Assembly: GCA_047495785.1 (NCBI GenBank) | Contig: JBLDXI010000009.1 | Span: 1,240,001 to 1,304,000 of the forward strand | From: Lepidodermella squamata | Lineage: Eukaryota > Gastrotricha | Direction: 5' to 3' | DNA: 64,000 nucleotides | In this document: piece after piece, positions 1 to 10,452 of the stretch | Layout: every line of letters starts with the position of its first letter | Position numbering within the stretch: position 1 is the stretch's first letter | The notes under the pieces: model-generated | What the model was told of the DNA's origin: nothing | Databases searched by the model: none | Seen by the model: only the letters and a program-made list of their open reading frames with translations | Translations under genes and position numbers: made by a program

Positions 1-72
1 CAGCCTGATAACGAGGTCGAAACTGCTAGCCCTGAAAAAGCCGAACCCGTTAAATCTACGGCTGAATTTTAA
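1..72 (+). CDS. C-terminal end of an unidentified gene (partial)
   Basis: The frame starting at base 1 is open for 23 codons and ends at TAA (70-72). The visible tail is rich in Glu, Pro and Lys (it ends KSTAEF) and is probably disordered. The 5' part lies outside the window, so no function can be assigned. It could also be chance, because only 69 coding bases are visible; codon content and the AT-rich sequence that follows favour a real 3' end. Confidence 0.4.
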   Translation, partial: QPDNEVETASPEKAEPVKSTAEF

Positions 73-2171
73 GAGATGATTAGAAAAATCGTAAAAAATG
101 AGTCGATTTTCAAAATTGCCGCTTCGTCGATGATCGTACGCGTGGTGCTTGCTCTGTAAACTACTCTCGTGGCTATTTTATGTTAAATCTAGCGGAATAT
201 TTTCGGCGCTTTACCTTTCCCGAATTCGAATGCCAAATCGCTGCGGTAAATAAAATCAGCATAGACACACGCGTATTGTTATTTTCTTGTGATACAGAGG
301 CTTGCTACGTATTATCACCATGAATATATTCGAGAAAAAATCGCACCAGTAGAGAAACGCATGACACAAATTGCGAGGCAAATTTTTCACTATATTCGCT
401 ATCTATACATTACGTTTGTTCATCGGTGGTTGTGCGCTGTTGCCCCTCATCAGTTATTACTGTTATTATTTATTTTAGCACTGTCTTATCAGATTCGACC
501 ACTACCATCATGTTATTGGCTTGCTTCTGATTTCTCCACGTTTTATTTTGAAGCTCTATAATCGCCGTTGCTATTGTAGTTTAATCTATACACGTAATGA
601 TTTTTTCGATCTTTCTCTTGGGCGCGAGCTTGCTTCAATTCGTTTCTTGAATTTATTTGCGATTGTCGAGCATCACCTTTTCTTCTGTTGTCTTCCGAGC
701 CTTCTTTTCTACTCAGTTATTACCACTGATTATATTACGCTATTCTACAATTCTACATCGATTCTTACAATAATAACCTTCGCAATTCTCGGTTATTTTC
801 GTTTTATTCATCATCGATCAGTTGCACAAATTATTCATTCTATAAATTATATGTTTTGCCGCTCCCAAGTCATCGTTTCTAGCTCTTTTTGATTTCGAAG
901 CCGGAACTTCGGAGTTGAAAGAAACGCGCCGCATGTGTAAATAAAAATCAAGTCGTTCCTGTTTCTTCCTTCTTCTTCAGTTTATCTAAACACGGTGAAG
1001 ACAAGTATATAATATCGATTATTGTAATTATTATTGTAACGATAAAATAACAAAGCGTCGTAGCCAGACTGTTAGCTGTTTTTTTTATCAAGTCTAATAG
1101 CTGATTGTTGTGCAATCATGTTGTGTGTCGGTGTTCAAAAAAGAGTAATAACTACTATCTGTGCTTCCTACCTTTTCGACCGGCTAATTGACAGTAATAA
1201 TTATAATTTGATTTCGCAAAGCATCGAACAGTAATTAACCGTACACCTCATGCCTGGAAAAAATGTTGGCTGTAAAACATACTATTGTGCGCGTGTCATC
1301 GCCACGCTTAACAGCTGAAAAAAAATTACTCAATATAATCCGAATTATTACTTATTTGTTGCTGATGCGTCTATCAAAACCAGTCAACTTTCTTTTCTTT
1401 AATTATTTCTGCTCTGCGTTGTTCTATCATTCGGCTTTGTTACAAACAAGTCCGTGGTCTTTGTCTTAAAACTGCTTGACCGATTATTATTATTATTATT
1501 ATAGAAAGAGAAGCCCGAGTTTTTGAGAATTGACAAGAGAAATCGCACGCCCGCAAAAAAAAACTGCGGAAGGTGAAACTTGATAATAATTTAGTAATTA
1601 TTCATTTAAATTGTAGACGGAAACAATAAAATTGCTAAACGATCAAAAACTGGGTGTTTTTTTGGTTGCGTAACTTTGAAAAAGGCGCGTGTTCCGAAGA
1701 TCGCGTGTCACGTTTGAGGCACGCGAATCTCGCAGTGCAAACGATACGAAGGAAAATGTGGCTGCTGAAACATGTTCGCGCGCTCTAAATACAGTGTGTT
1801 TCTTTCGTTTAAGATGATGGTCAACAAAAGCGCGTCAGCTACGTAAAAGGTTGTGTTGTGTCTGGGCCACAATGCTAATTCTGCTGAGGTGAATGAGCGA
1901 CGAACGAGCGCAGAAACTGTTGGCATGTACTCCACTATGTTTTTGCCTTGTCTATAGAAATTTAGCAGCGGCCCAGCTTTGCCTCTAAACTTCAGCTTCT
2001 TTCAGCAGAGAGACGTACTGCTTATGCTGATATTCATAGCTTTGTCCCGCATGTTAGTTATTGTATCACGGTACTCGGTTCGGGAATCTTCGCTGGCGGA
2101 CATTTTAAATTTCAGAAATTCCAATTTACTCACCCTTTTTTATTTTTTTCAGAACAATTTTAGCACACAAA
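73..2171. other. AT-rich intergenic region
   Basis: I found no gene I can support. The reading frames between 289 and 892 are low-complexity, begin at non-ATG codons and have no splice context. Several AATAAA-like signals could end the preceding gene. A short ATT tandem repeat lies at 1483-1502. At 2140-2152 a pyrimidine tract ends in AG, 19 bases before the next ATG, and looks like a cis- or trans-splice acceptor. Confidence 0.5.
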
Positions 2172-3558
2172 ATGGTTACACATACTACGATATTCGGAAT
2201 TTTTGTTGCCTTAATTTTGTTGGGCCAAATGAGCATCAGCGTTGACGCTCATCTCGACACCCAGGAATGCAATTCAGTTTCGTTCCCATGCATGGATGCA
2301 CAAGGTATACCTCGGTGTATACCTAACAGCTGGATCTGTGATGGATTTTCAGGTTTGCCTAATATCTCGAAATCGCCCAGACACAAGCCTTGACCGTTGA
2401 ACTTTTATCAGATTGCTATGACAACATGGACGAAGCGAATTGCTATTACACAGGTTACTATTCTTTTTTCAAATTTTGTTGCCTTTAATTATTCCGAATT
2501 TTTAGAGACCAATTGCACCGCCAATCCGTCAGAAATTTTCCAATGCGGTGCGACAAAATGCTTTTCATCAACTTCGAACATCATTTGCAACGGTATAATC
2601 GACTGCCGTGGCTACAACGGAACTTACGTCAATGCTCCAGTTCGTTCATTTTTTCAACTTTATTGGAAATTTGGCAATCTTACATAATCTGATTTACTCA
2701 ATTCTCTTCGTTCCATCGCTAATTTTCGCAATATTTAATTTGAGATTTAGTATTGAAACATTCCACTTTTTTCTGCAGTATGGTATAGACGAATCGCCCG
2801 AATTTTGCAGCCCCGGCACGACATCGACTACGACGATTTATCCGAGCTCACGTGGCTGGCAACCGGCTACTTATTCGTCATGGGGACCGGTGCTCACCTC
2901 AAGTCTCGGTCCTAAATTACGGCTATCCACGGCACCTTTCTCGCAGATTTCAACGACTGACTCATTCTGGCGTAGCTATTGCAATCGCCAGGTTGCCGTC
3001 AATTAGTGAGTTGAGGATTTTAAGTGCCCTGATTTTATTCAAGTCCCAATTTTTTCCCATAGCTGTCCACGTCGTTGTGAAATTCACGGATTGTGTGCGC
3101 CGTTGCGTGTCAATCCGCCACGGTGGGAGTTGGCAAAGATGGGTGATGAAATGAACCCGCCGGTCGTGGGCCCTCGAGGCAAACTCAGCACCACCCCAGG
3201 TCCGCTAACCACGCCAACAACAACGCCAGCCGCGCCTACTACAACGCAACGGCGACAGCGGTTGTTGAACGAATTGAGTGACGAATTGCTTGAGCGGTTG
3301 TTGCATGACGAGTCGCGGTTGAACGCCGCGGTTGCTGCGCCCACTCCTCCGCCTCAGCTAGCTTTCCCTCGCTCGAATTCGATCGATAATTCGTTGAATA
3401 GTAAAAAACGACGCGATTCGGCAGTCGATCCTGGCGTTATGGCCGACATGATTTACGACTGGTCGGACGACGAATCATCGGACGCGCTCAGATTAACCTC
3501 ATCGCTGGTGCTCATACTCGTCACATTGTTCGCTACGGCAAATAATTTATTGTTTTGA
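2172..3558 (+). CDS. Secreted or GPI-anchored protein with two LDLa repeats and an EGF-like motif
   Basis: Five exons: 2172-2352, 2412-2453, 2506-2627, 2779-3005, 3063-3558. All junctions are GT/AG and in phase, giving 355 residues. The N-terminus is a signal peptide (hydrophobic stretch to about residue 25). LDLa repeat 1 reads C-x-DGF-S-DC-x-x-x-x-DEANC, rebuilt across introns 1 and 2. Repeat 2 ends C-N-G-x-x-DC-x-x-x-x-x-x-x-x-DE-x-x-x-x-C across intron 3. A short CPRRC...HGLC motif spanning intron 4 looks EGF-like. A Thr/Pro linker and a polar domain follow, then a C-terminal hydrophobic run (LVLILVTLF) at the very end, which suggests a GPI signal or a membrane anchor without a cytoplasmic tail. 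The role is probably extracellular ligand binding; no specific ortholog was recognised. The poly(A) signal is at 3747-3752. Confidence 0.8.
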
Positions 3559-3746
3559 AGGCCTGCAACAGAAGAGAAACTTTCGAAGCAAATCGGTTTT
3601 CATTTTTCATACATACATATCTCATGTAAATTTGTAAACTTTGAAAGTTGTTAATTTGTGACTTTGTTTATTTCAATCATAATTTAATTTCGAATCGTGA
3701 GAGCTAACACAAATTTGACTGACAACATTGTGCTCAATTTTAAAGA

Positions 3747-3752
3747 AATAAA
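3747..3752 (+). promoter_or_regulatory. Poly(A) signal of the LDLa gene
   Basis: AATAAA about 190 bases after the stop codon at 3558, the first canonical hexamer in the 3' flank. Confidence 0.5.
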
Positions 3753-4626
3753 AGGAAAAGGCGACACTGAAAAATGCACAATTTCATCACAACATTCTGT
3801 GCAAAATTTTCGAATTGCGGGAGTGAAAAGTCTGAACCATTTTCCCAACTTCAGAGTGAGTCGTGGTTAAACGCGTTTTTTGGCTGAGAAATGAGCTTGA
3901 GAGTCACAGCGGGATATACCCTCGTACACAGCAGGTACGAAGCAAGTTACGAACGGCCGAGGTTCAAGGCTTATCGCTGGCTCACTGATGAAGGCCCGAA
4001 ACTTGGCCGTCGATATTCGCTCAATATTTGCACAGCTTCTGTACTCAGCTTTCGCAGTTAAAATGCCAAAATTATTTTTCTCTCAGACATTGAAATGCCG
4101 TATTACCCAAAATAAGCGAAAGGCTCATAATAATGGGCAGTTTAATAAGGGGCCAAGGTTCGAGCCAATAAAAAAATAAGGCCCTGTTCAAAATCACGTC
4201 CGAAGCAATGGGCTGACATTCCGATCCTATGGAAATACGAGGTGGTTCTTTTATTTCGGGTAATACGGTAGCTTTTTTCTGTGTAGGTAGATTCATGTCT
4301 GCTTTCCTATTACCTATAAACATCCATTTGCACCGCAGTACATCAGCGTAGCGAATTCGCTTGACTCATGGACTTCAGCTTCAGCATCACAAAGCCTAAG
4401 CTAAATTGGTGAACTCAAACCTTTCGCAAAACAATAGCTTGAAGAAAATTGAGGTTTTATTCATTCCAATATTTTATTGCGGATTATCCACAATACTTAT
4501 TTCTTTGTAAGAAAAAAACGAAGAAACAATTCTAGTGAGCCGATGCAGATACGTCTGTACTTTTTTAAAAAAGACGAAAAACGAGGCGAAAATTAATTAG
4601 TCTTCCGATTTCCGATTCGCTAGTAT
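3753..4626. other. Intergenic region between convergent genes
   Basis: This is the convergent 3' flank of the LDLa gene (+) and the CDK12 gene (-). On the minus strand, AATAAA hexamers are at 4456-4461 and 4473-4478, suitable for the kinase mRNA. No coding potential was recognised. Confidence 0.45.
4456..4478 (-). promoter_or_regulatory. Poly(A) signals of the CDK12 gene
   Basis: Two minus-strand AATAAA hexamers, read as TTTATT on plus at 4456 and 4473, lie about 150-170 bases past the kinase stop codon. Confidence 0.45.
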
Positions 4627-7262
4627 TTAGCCAGCGAACAGCATGTTCAGACCGGAGGGCGCGTCCTCGCCGTTATTGCCGTTCCGTGCGGCTTGTTGAG
4701 CGGCTTTCACCTTGCTGATCAACTGGTTCAGCATTTGCCGCGTCTGATGGTCGAGAGGTATTTGCAGAAACTGCGAAATGAATATCAATTTAAAGTTCAT
4801 CATGATGCTTAAAAATCATATAAAAAATCTTACATCCGCAACATTTTCAGCTGTCACAGATTCGGTGGATTGGATGAACGAAACAACACGCTCATTCATG
4901 TTAGGGTCGGTGCCTAGGTTTTGCGCCGGTCGCCGTTCACCCTGCGGAGGCTGCCCATGCCCATATTGGTGTCTCTGCAAGTCAAAGATTAGTTCATACT
5001 ATGAAATCATGAAAAAGCGCTAACCCGGCCTTGTTGAGGCGGAGCTTGATTACCAGCCGGAGGATAGCCAGGCATTGGCGGGTGTTGAGGCGGGTTGTAA
5101 TGGGTTTGATTTGCGCGCTTTCGCCGCTTCATTTCCATTTCATGGCACTCTTGACCGGTAGGTAGGCTGTAAAGAAAATGAGACAATCAACAATCGGCAA
5201 GACAAATATTTAAGTAATATTACATTGGAGCAGGAATACTGTCTGGGTCGATGTTAGCCAGCCAGGGAGATTCGATGGCTTGTTGCGCTGTTAGCCGAGC
5301 TTTCGGATCGAGGTTCAACAGTTGATCGAGCAAATCTAGGGGCAGTGGCGGGATCAGGGTGCGAAACTCGTCGCGCAACACGCGTTTGTAGATTTTCTTC
5401 GCTTTGAAAGTATGAAAGAGAGGCAGTCGCGCTACATCAGGCCAAACTGCTTGTGTCGGAGTGCCGCAAATCCGGCTGATCAGTTCGAGTTGAGCAAATT
5501 CCTGATTCGCTTGGAACAGCGGTTTCCTGAGGAAAAGTTCACCCAGAATGCAACCGGCACTCCACACATCTACAGCCGGACCGTAATGTTCCTCACCGAG
5601 CAACAGTTCAGGCGGTCTGTACCACAGAGTGATCACCTTATTAGTATACAACCTCTCGTGATCATCGGCGTGGTACAACCGAGCTAGACCGAAATCAGCG
5701 AGCTTCAAGTGACCTCGGCTATTGACTAGAATATTCGAGCACTTCACATCCCGATGTAGGAATCCTTTCGCGTGAACATAGGCAAGTCCGCCCAGTAGTT
5801 GTTTCATTAGCGAGGCTACGTGCAATTCGCTGAAATCAGCTATTCCACTTTCGATAAGGCCCATAAGGTCGTGTTCGCAATACTCGAAGACAAGGTAGAA
5901 CATGGCTGAATCAGGAAGTGGAGAATTATTTGATTCGGTAGGTTCCAATTTATCAGTCACGATTTCTTGTAAGCGAACAATGTTTCGATGATCGAGCTGG
6001 TACAGAATCTTAATTTCTCGCACCGTCGTGATTGGGAAGCCCTCCTTCTCGTTCTCTAAGCGAACACGCTTCAGAGCGACGAGTTCGCCGTTTTCCTTAT
6101 CTCTCGCTTTGTACACCTGGCCGTATGTACCTTCGCCGATTTGAAGTAAAATTTCGAAAGCTTCCGATGTTCTGACGCCCCATTGAACATGACCGGTAGC
6201 TAGATAGCGCTGATTTCGATTGCGACGTAACAGCGACTTGGGATCTGGTGCAGATGAAAGAGTGCCTGTGGAGGACGATAAACGTTTCGATACTTGAGCC
6301 GAATGGCTGCGAGATGAAAGCCCTTCTGTGCTACCGAAAGGTCGCCGCGAATCATTTTCATCACTTTCATCGTCATCACTCTCTCCCACGACCGGCAAAG
6401 GCAGTGAAGAAATGGAATGCATCGATTTACGATGATTGGAATCTGGAGAATTCACAAAAGTTGGTGACTTGATTGTGGGCGAAGCCGGAGAATCGTTTTC
6501 CACCTTGGGCAAAGGAAGGCGTGAAATAGAAGACTTGTGATTACTGGATTCAGATGAACGGTGAGGCCGGTGAGGCGGAGCTGAAGTTGCAGAGCTGCCG
6601 TTTCCTTCGACTTCTTCAGATTTAACTGAATTTTTAGTAGCTTCCTGTTCGGCTTTAAGACGAGCTTTCATCCTAGCTTCTCGTAACGCTCGCATTTCTT
6701 CTTCCAGTAACGTAGAACGCTTGGCAACCGGCGATGAAAACGCTGCAGCCCCTTCACCTGTGGCGGCGGTAGCCAAGGGAGTCGCAGTCGAAGACGATTT
6801 GCTGGGTTTAGGGACAGAATTGCGAACTGGTGATGGCGAAGAATGCTTAGATGGAATCGCAGGCTTAGGTTCACCGTTTGCACTATCAGGGCTAGCAGGA
6901 GGTTCAATTCGCTTGCTATCGCTGCGATGACGTTTATGTCGCCGGCTATCTTGCGACCGATCTCGATGCCTGCTGCGTTTTTTAGACCTCTTGTGCGAAG
7001 AAGATTGCTGCGACGAGTTATCAGCGCTATCATCCATCTTACCGGGAGCATCAGCGCTGTCATTGTTCTCTTGCCGAACAATCATGGACGATGGTTCGTT
7101 CAGCCTCGAGTCGCCGTCTTCATCCGACTGCGTTGTAAAAGCTTCGTCGGGAGACTCGGGTGCATCTTTCGGCCGATCGTGCTTCCTTCTCTTCTGGCCA
7201 TGATGACCATGACGGCTTCTGTGGTGACCTTTAGATCTATCACCGCTGCGATGTCTTCCCAT
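4627..7262 (-). CDS. CDK12: Transcription-elongation cyclin-dependent kinase, CDK12/13 type
   Basis: Four exons on minus: 7262-5224, 5166-5025, 4974-4834, 4770-4627 (821 residues). ATG at 7262 is taken as the start because the frame upstream offers only TTG. Residues 1-130 are an Arg/Ser/His/Lys-rich, SR-like nuclear region, followed by a Ser/Pro-rich linker. The kinase domain spans about 368-672, with the glycine loop GEGTYGQ, the catalytic Lys in VALK, a PITTVRE cyclin helix (PITAIRE in vertebrates), [14 protein letters not shown] and the T-loop motif [13 protein letters not shown]. After the domain, across intron 1, comes [13 protein letters not shown], matching the conserved C-terminal extension of CDK12/13, and then a Pro/Gln-rich tail. 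In this family the kinase with cyclin K phosphorylates Ser2 of the RNA polymerase II tail. CDK9 is unlikely because of the SR region and the extension. Confidence 0.93.
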
Positions 7263-9048
7263 GACAGGAGTCAAAGATAACAATTATACTACATTATGAA
7301 ATGCAAAGTTTAATTAGGGAGACAGAAGCTCGGAGAAAAGAGGTATCAGATAGGATGCAGACAATTAATTCCGCATGTAATTGCAACAGAAAGGCATGCG
7401 TTCAACGGAAAATAGCCATCTGAAATCAATAAAGATTAAGGTCGCAACAGTTCCATTTCACAAAACTAACGATAAGGACATCAACCTAAGGAGCCTTTTG
7501 AATGAATTGGTGGGTGTGATCGAAACTTGTGTTGATTGACAGTTAAGTGTGTGATGAGTGGTGATAGCGTGCTGGCACTCAGCAACCAGCCTAGTAGTCA
7601 AGTTTTAATCACACCCACCATCATCACCGCAAACCGCAGTTAAGAGCTAGACCAAAGCTTCCACCGGAGAAGGCGAAGCCGTCGCATCTGCAACAAACAA
7701 ACAAATCAGGCGATTTTTTGCGATTGATTTCATTCGCCGATTGTCCAATAATTGCGTGCTTAATCTGTTTTGCAGTATAGTGTATAAAATACATGACATG
7801 ACCTCTGCAATAAAAACGGATAAAAATTAACATGCGTCGAAATCAATCAGAGTGAAATTGCGGTAAAAATGCGGACCCGCAGACCGAGAAATGATGGAGC
7901 GAGAGCTCCCTGGCTGGGTTCAGTCGGGCATCCACGAGCCAGATGCGAGTGATCGAAAGCTTCCAGTTTAGTCAAAAGGTCATGCTATTGCTAGCATGGT
8001 GAAGCAGCGAATCGCTTGCCAAGCCATGATCCAACCCTTCATTCCTTGCAAGATGAATGAAAGATCATTCCTGTTGACGATCCGTGAATCTTCACCAGTT
8101 TGCAAAACTAGCGTAAAACTAGCTGAAGAGGTGTCTAATCGTTTCGTGTGCACATCTATTTCGGGTTTATTGACAAAAGAGGCCGTTGTCCACTGACAGG
8201 CTTGCAGTTGTTCTGTTATAGTTTGGCTGGGAGCCTATCTCTGTTGTCGCCCTCTAATCATTTATTAAGATTGCTATTCTCACCATTCACATGTGATTTT
8301 TCTTCATCTTCTTCCTCATTCCACACTCATTCCACACCTTTCCAAAGTTTTAAGCGCTCACTTAGCCTTTTCGAATTGAGCATTTACCTAACAATTCTTG
8401 ACTGTTTGTTCTTCCCGTTTGAAAATGAACGAAATACTTCATGGCGTCCCATAACGCATTGTGATATAATCTCCCGGATCTTCCAAGTAACATTATTCCT
8501 TCTAGCACTGCGCTCCATATTGAACTTGCAGAGAAGTCACAAACTTCAAAGGGGATTTTCCTCTGTCGCCTTTTTCTTATTTCTCTTACTATCTTGCGCT
8601 TTCTCTTATTACTGAGTCAATAAATCGAGGTACAAATTCTTCCACCATTAGTGCTCAGAGTTCAAGGCTTTGTCAGGAACTATACTTACTGCCGCGTTGT
8701 CTCCATCGTGCCCACATAAGTACGTCATTTAACTCATTTCGATCGAGGAATCAAGTCGTGTAAGCGGTTGGATTATTTCCCGGATCTTTCTAAATTGAAA
8801 TAGTTGCAAGTTGTTTCTTCAACAGAAAATATTTAAACAATTCCGGTCTCAGCCTTTTGAAACGCTGATTAACATTGCGTCCCTATATGAATTCGCGGCC
8901 CTGGTACCATTGATTTTTGTTATTTTTGTTTAATTTATAGGCAAAGCTGATTAAATGGCTGGATCCAGAGCTTACTTGTCAGGCTCAATATTTCAGAGGT
9001 AAATTACTTGCACAGGCCATTTAAATGTACATAAGCGAGTTTTACAGA
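7263..9048. other. Intergenic region between CDK12 (-) and MRPS23 (+)
   Basis: A divergent intergenic stretch expected to carry both promoters. It contains the 114-base hairpin listed separately. The frame at 8148-8615 is Ser/Phe/Leu-rich with no family resemblance and is not called. A possible 5' UTR intron of MRPS23 runs from a GTAAAT donor at 8999 to the TTTTACAG acceptor at 9047. Confidence 0.45.
7508..7620. ncRNA. Candidate hairpin RNA (22-base duplex arms)
   Basis: Bases 7508-7529 pair with 7599-7620 over 22 positions. Thirteen bases (7508-7520 with 7608-7620) are perfect, then come one C/A mismatch and one G/U wobble, then seven perfect pairs (7523-7529 with 7599-7605). Pairing stops at both ends of this window, and the loop is 69 bases. 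The 22-base arm suits a microRNA precursor with a long loop, or a small foldback element. The strand cannot be decided because either strand folds. Confidence 0.35.
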
Positions 9049-9704
9049 ATGTCTGGCCTCGTTCGATCGGGTGCTATCAAGTACGAAGATCGTCCACTGT
9101 GGTATGATATTTGCGCTGCGTTCCCCCCTAAAGTCGAACCACGCCTCGATCGCCTTCAAGTCGATCGCCATGTGCCTGACATAGTTTATACGGAAGATTT
9201 GATCAGAGCGTAAGCCAATTGATTCTTCGCATATCACAAAATCTAAATATTTCTCTTTGAAAAACAGCAAATTCTACGACACTTATGATACCTCCACTTG
9301 CGTGATTAACATGCTCGACAAATCATCGCCTGAAGCGATGTGTGATAAGTATGTTCAGCTCATGTTTCAGGATAATCTCCTAAATTTTGGCCAATTTTAG
9401 ATTCGTTGCAAAGTATGGTGAACTAAAATCATCTGGAGTGCCAGAAGGCGAACTTATTTCCAGAACCGCTGATGCACTCGCGGCAGAAGGCATGCCTAAA
9501 TTGAAAGCGAAAGAAAGCGAAGCAGTGAAAGCTGCTCGGGTTTTTGAATCCCAAAAGCAAGCCTGGGCAACAAAATGGGAAACTATTCAGCGGCGGCCCA
9601 GTGTCGCCGACGTCTTTGGCGAAAAGGTTGCGAAAATCGAAGGTGAAACTTCCATCGAAACCACAGGGAAAGCTGCTTCTAAAGACTTGAAGGAAAGTGC
9701 TTAA
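9049..9704 (+). CDS. MRPS23: Mitochondrial small-ribosomal-subunit protein S23 (mS23)
   Basis: Exons 9049-9209, 9268-9348 and 9401-9704 encode 181 residues with GT/AG junctions. ATG at 9049 is chosen because it sits one base after a TTTTACAG acceptor and gives the family N-terminus (M-x-x-LVRSG-x-x-K). Diagnostic segments are PLWYDICAAFPPK-x-EP near residues 15-30, IVYTEDLIRAKFYDTY across intron 1, and KFVAKYGEL across intron 2. The C-terminal half is a Lys/Glu/Ala-rich helical tail, as in other animal mS23 proteins. It is a structural subunit of the mitoribosome, encoded in the nucleus and imported. The poly(A) signal follows at 9774. Confidence 0.85.
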
Positions 9705-9773
9705 ATGCCAAATATATTTGCTCAAAAAATCACGTGCTAACCGCTTACGACTGATAAGTCATTTGTTAAAAAA

Positions 9774-9779
9774 AATAAA
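9774..9779 (+). promoter_or_regulatory. Poly(A) signal of MRPS23
   Basis: AATAAA about 70 bases downstream of the MRPS23 stop codon. Confidence 0.55.
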
Positions 9780-10452
9780 ATCTAACAATGAGCGATATTG
9801 TTTACAACTTCGACCTCTCTTTTTAACCGCCTTCACTCCATCCGAGTTGTCATAATGATTATTCGGCTGAATGTTTTTGTCGTGTGTGATAAAAAAAACC
9901 ACAAATGCAAACGGAGTGCTGGCTTACATTGCTTACTAGCGTCTAGAAAAAACTTGCTACCACTCTACAGCAAAGGCTCTCACGCATACAAGCGCATAAA
10001 CGCTGAGGAACATGTCATTGTATGTATAAGTTATGTATGTTGAGCATTGGAATCAGATATAGCGAGGTTTTCATTCAGTAGTAGAGATATCTTGAAATCA
10101 GTTTTGATTAGCTGAAACGAAAATTCCCTTTCCCACATGCTCCATGTGAAGCATCAGTTTTTAAACGAATTTGATACAGCGAGAATAGAACCCACTGACA
10201 CGTTAATCTATGTATGTATTCCCGGCGAAATGCCCTTAGCTGACTTTCCTTCTGTGTCAAAATATTGGGACACGAAAGTAGGGGACCATCATTGTGAACT
10301 AGCAGCCTATCTAGATGCATTATCAGTCCACTTACATGGCTGGTTAATTAGTAACCGTGATGTTAACAACTGCGACTGTGATATATCCTCACACGTCCTG
10401 TTAGGCCATTTAGTATTTCGAACTCAATATTTGACGCCGTAATTATTACTAG
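9780..10452. other. Intergenic region upstream of the P450 array
   Basis: Frames at 9798-10043 and 10137-10442 have no recognisable domain, start or splice structure. The region presumably holds the promoter of P450 A. It ends with TACTAG directly abutting the ATG at 10453. Confidence 0.4.

Noticed and set aside
289-892. Overlapping open frames of 90 and 123 residues
   Set aside because: They start at non-ATG codons or within each other, are Phe/Ile/Leu/Ser-biased as expected of AT-rich chance frames, and show no domain or splice logic.
3004-3006. Apparent TAG stop of the LDLa gene
   Set aside because: The TAG overlaps a perfect GTGAGT donor; splicing to 3063 restores a Tyr codon and continues the frame to 3558.
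6248-7280. Several open frames on the plus strand opposite the CDK12 exon
   Set aside because: They are antisense shadows of the SR/Ser-rich coding sequence.
7262-7283. Longer CDK12 start seven codons upstream
   Set aside because: The upstream codon is TTG (reverse of CAA at 7281-7283); ATG at 7262 is the first real start codon in frame.
8148-8615. 155-residue frame in the CDK12-MRPS23 spacer
   Set aside because: Low-complexity Ser/Phe/Leu composition, TTG/ATG ambiguity and no homology that I recognise.
9025-9048. Upstream ATG of MRPS23 at 9025
   Set aside because: The sequence between it and 9049 ends in a TTTTACAG acceptor, and the extra residues are not part of the family N-terminus.
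10137-10442. 101-residue frame just before P450 A
   Set aside because: No P450 or other motif, no start context, and it overlaps the expected promoter.
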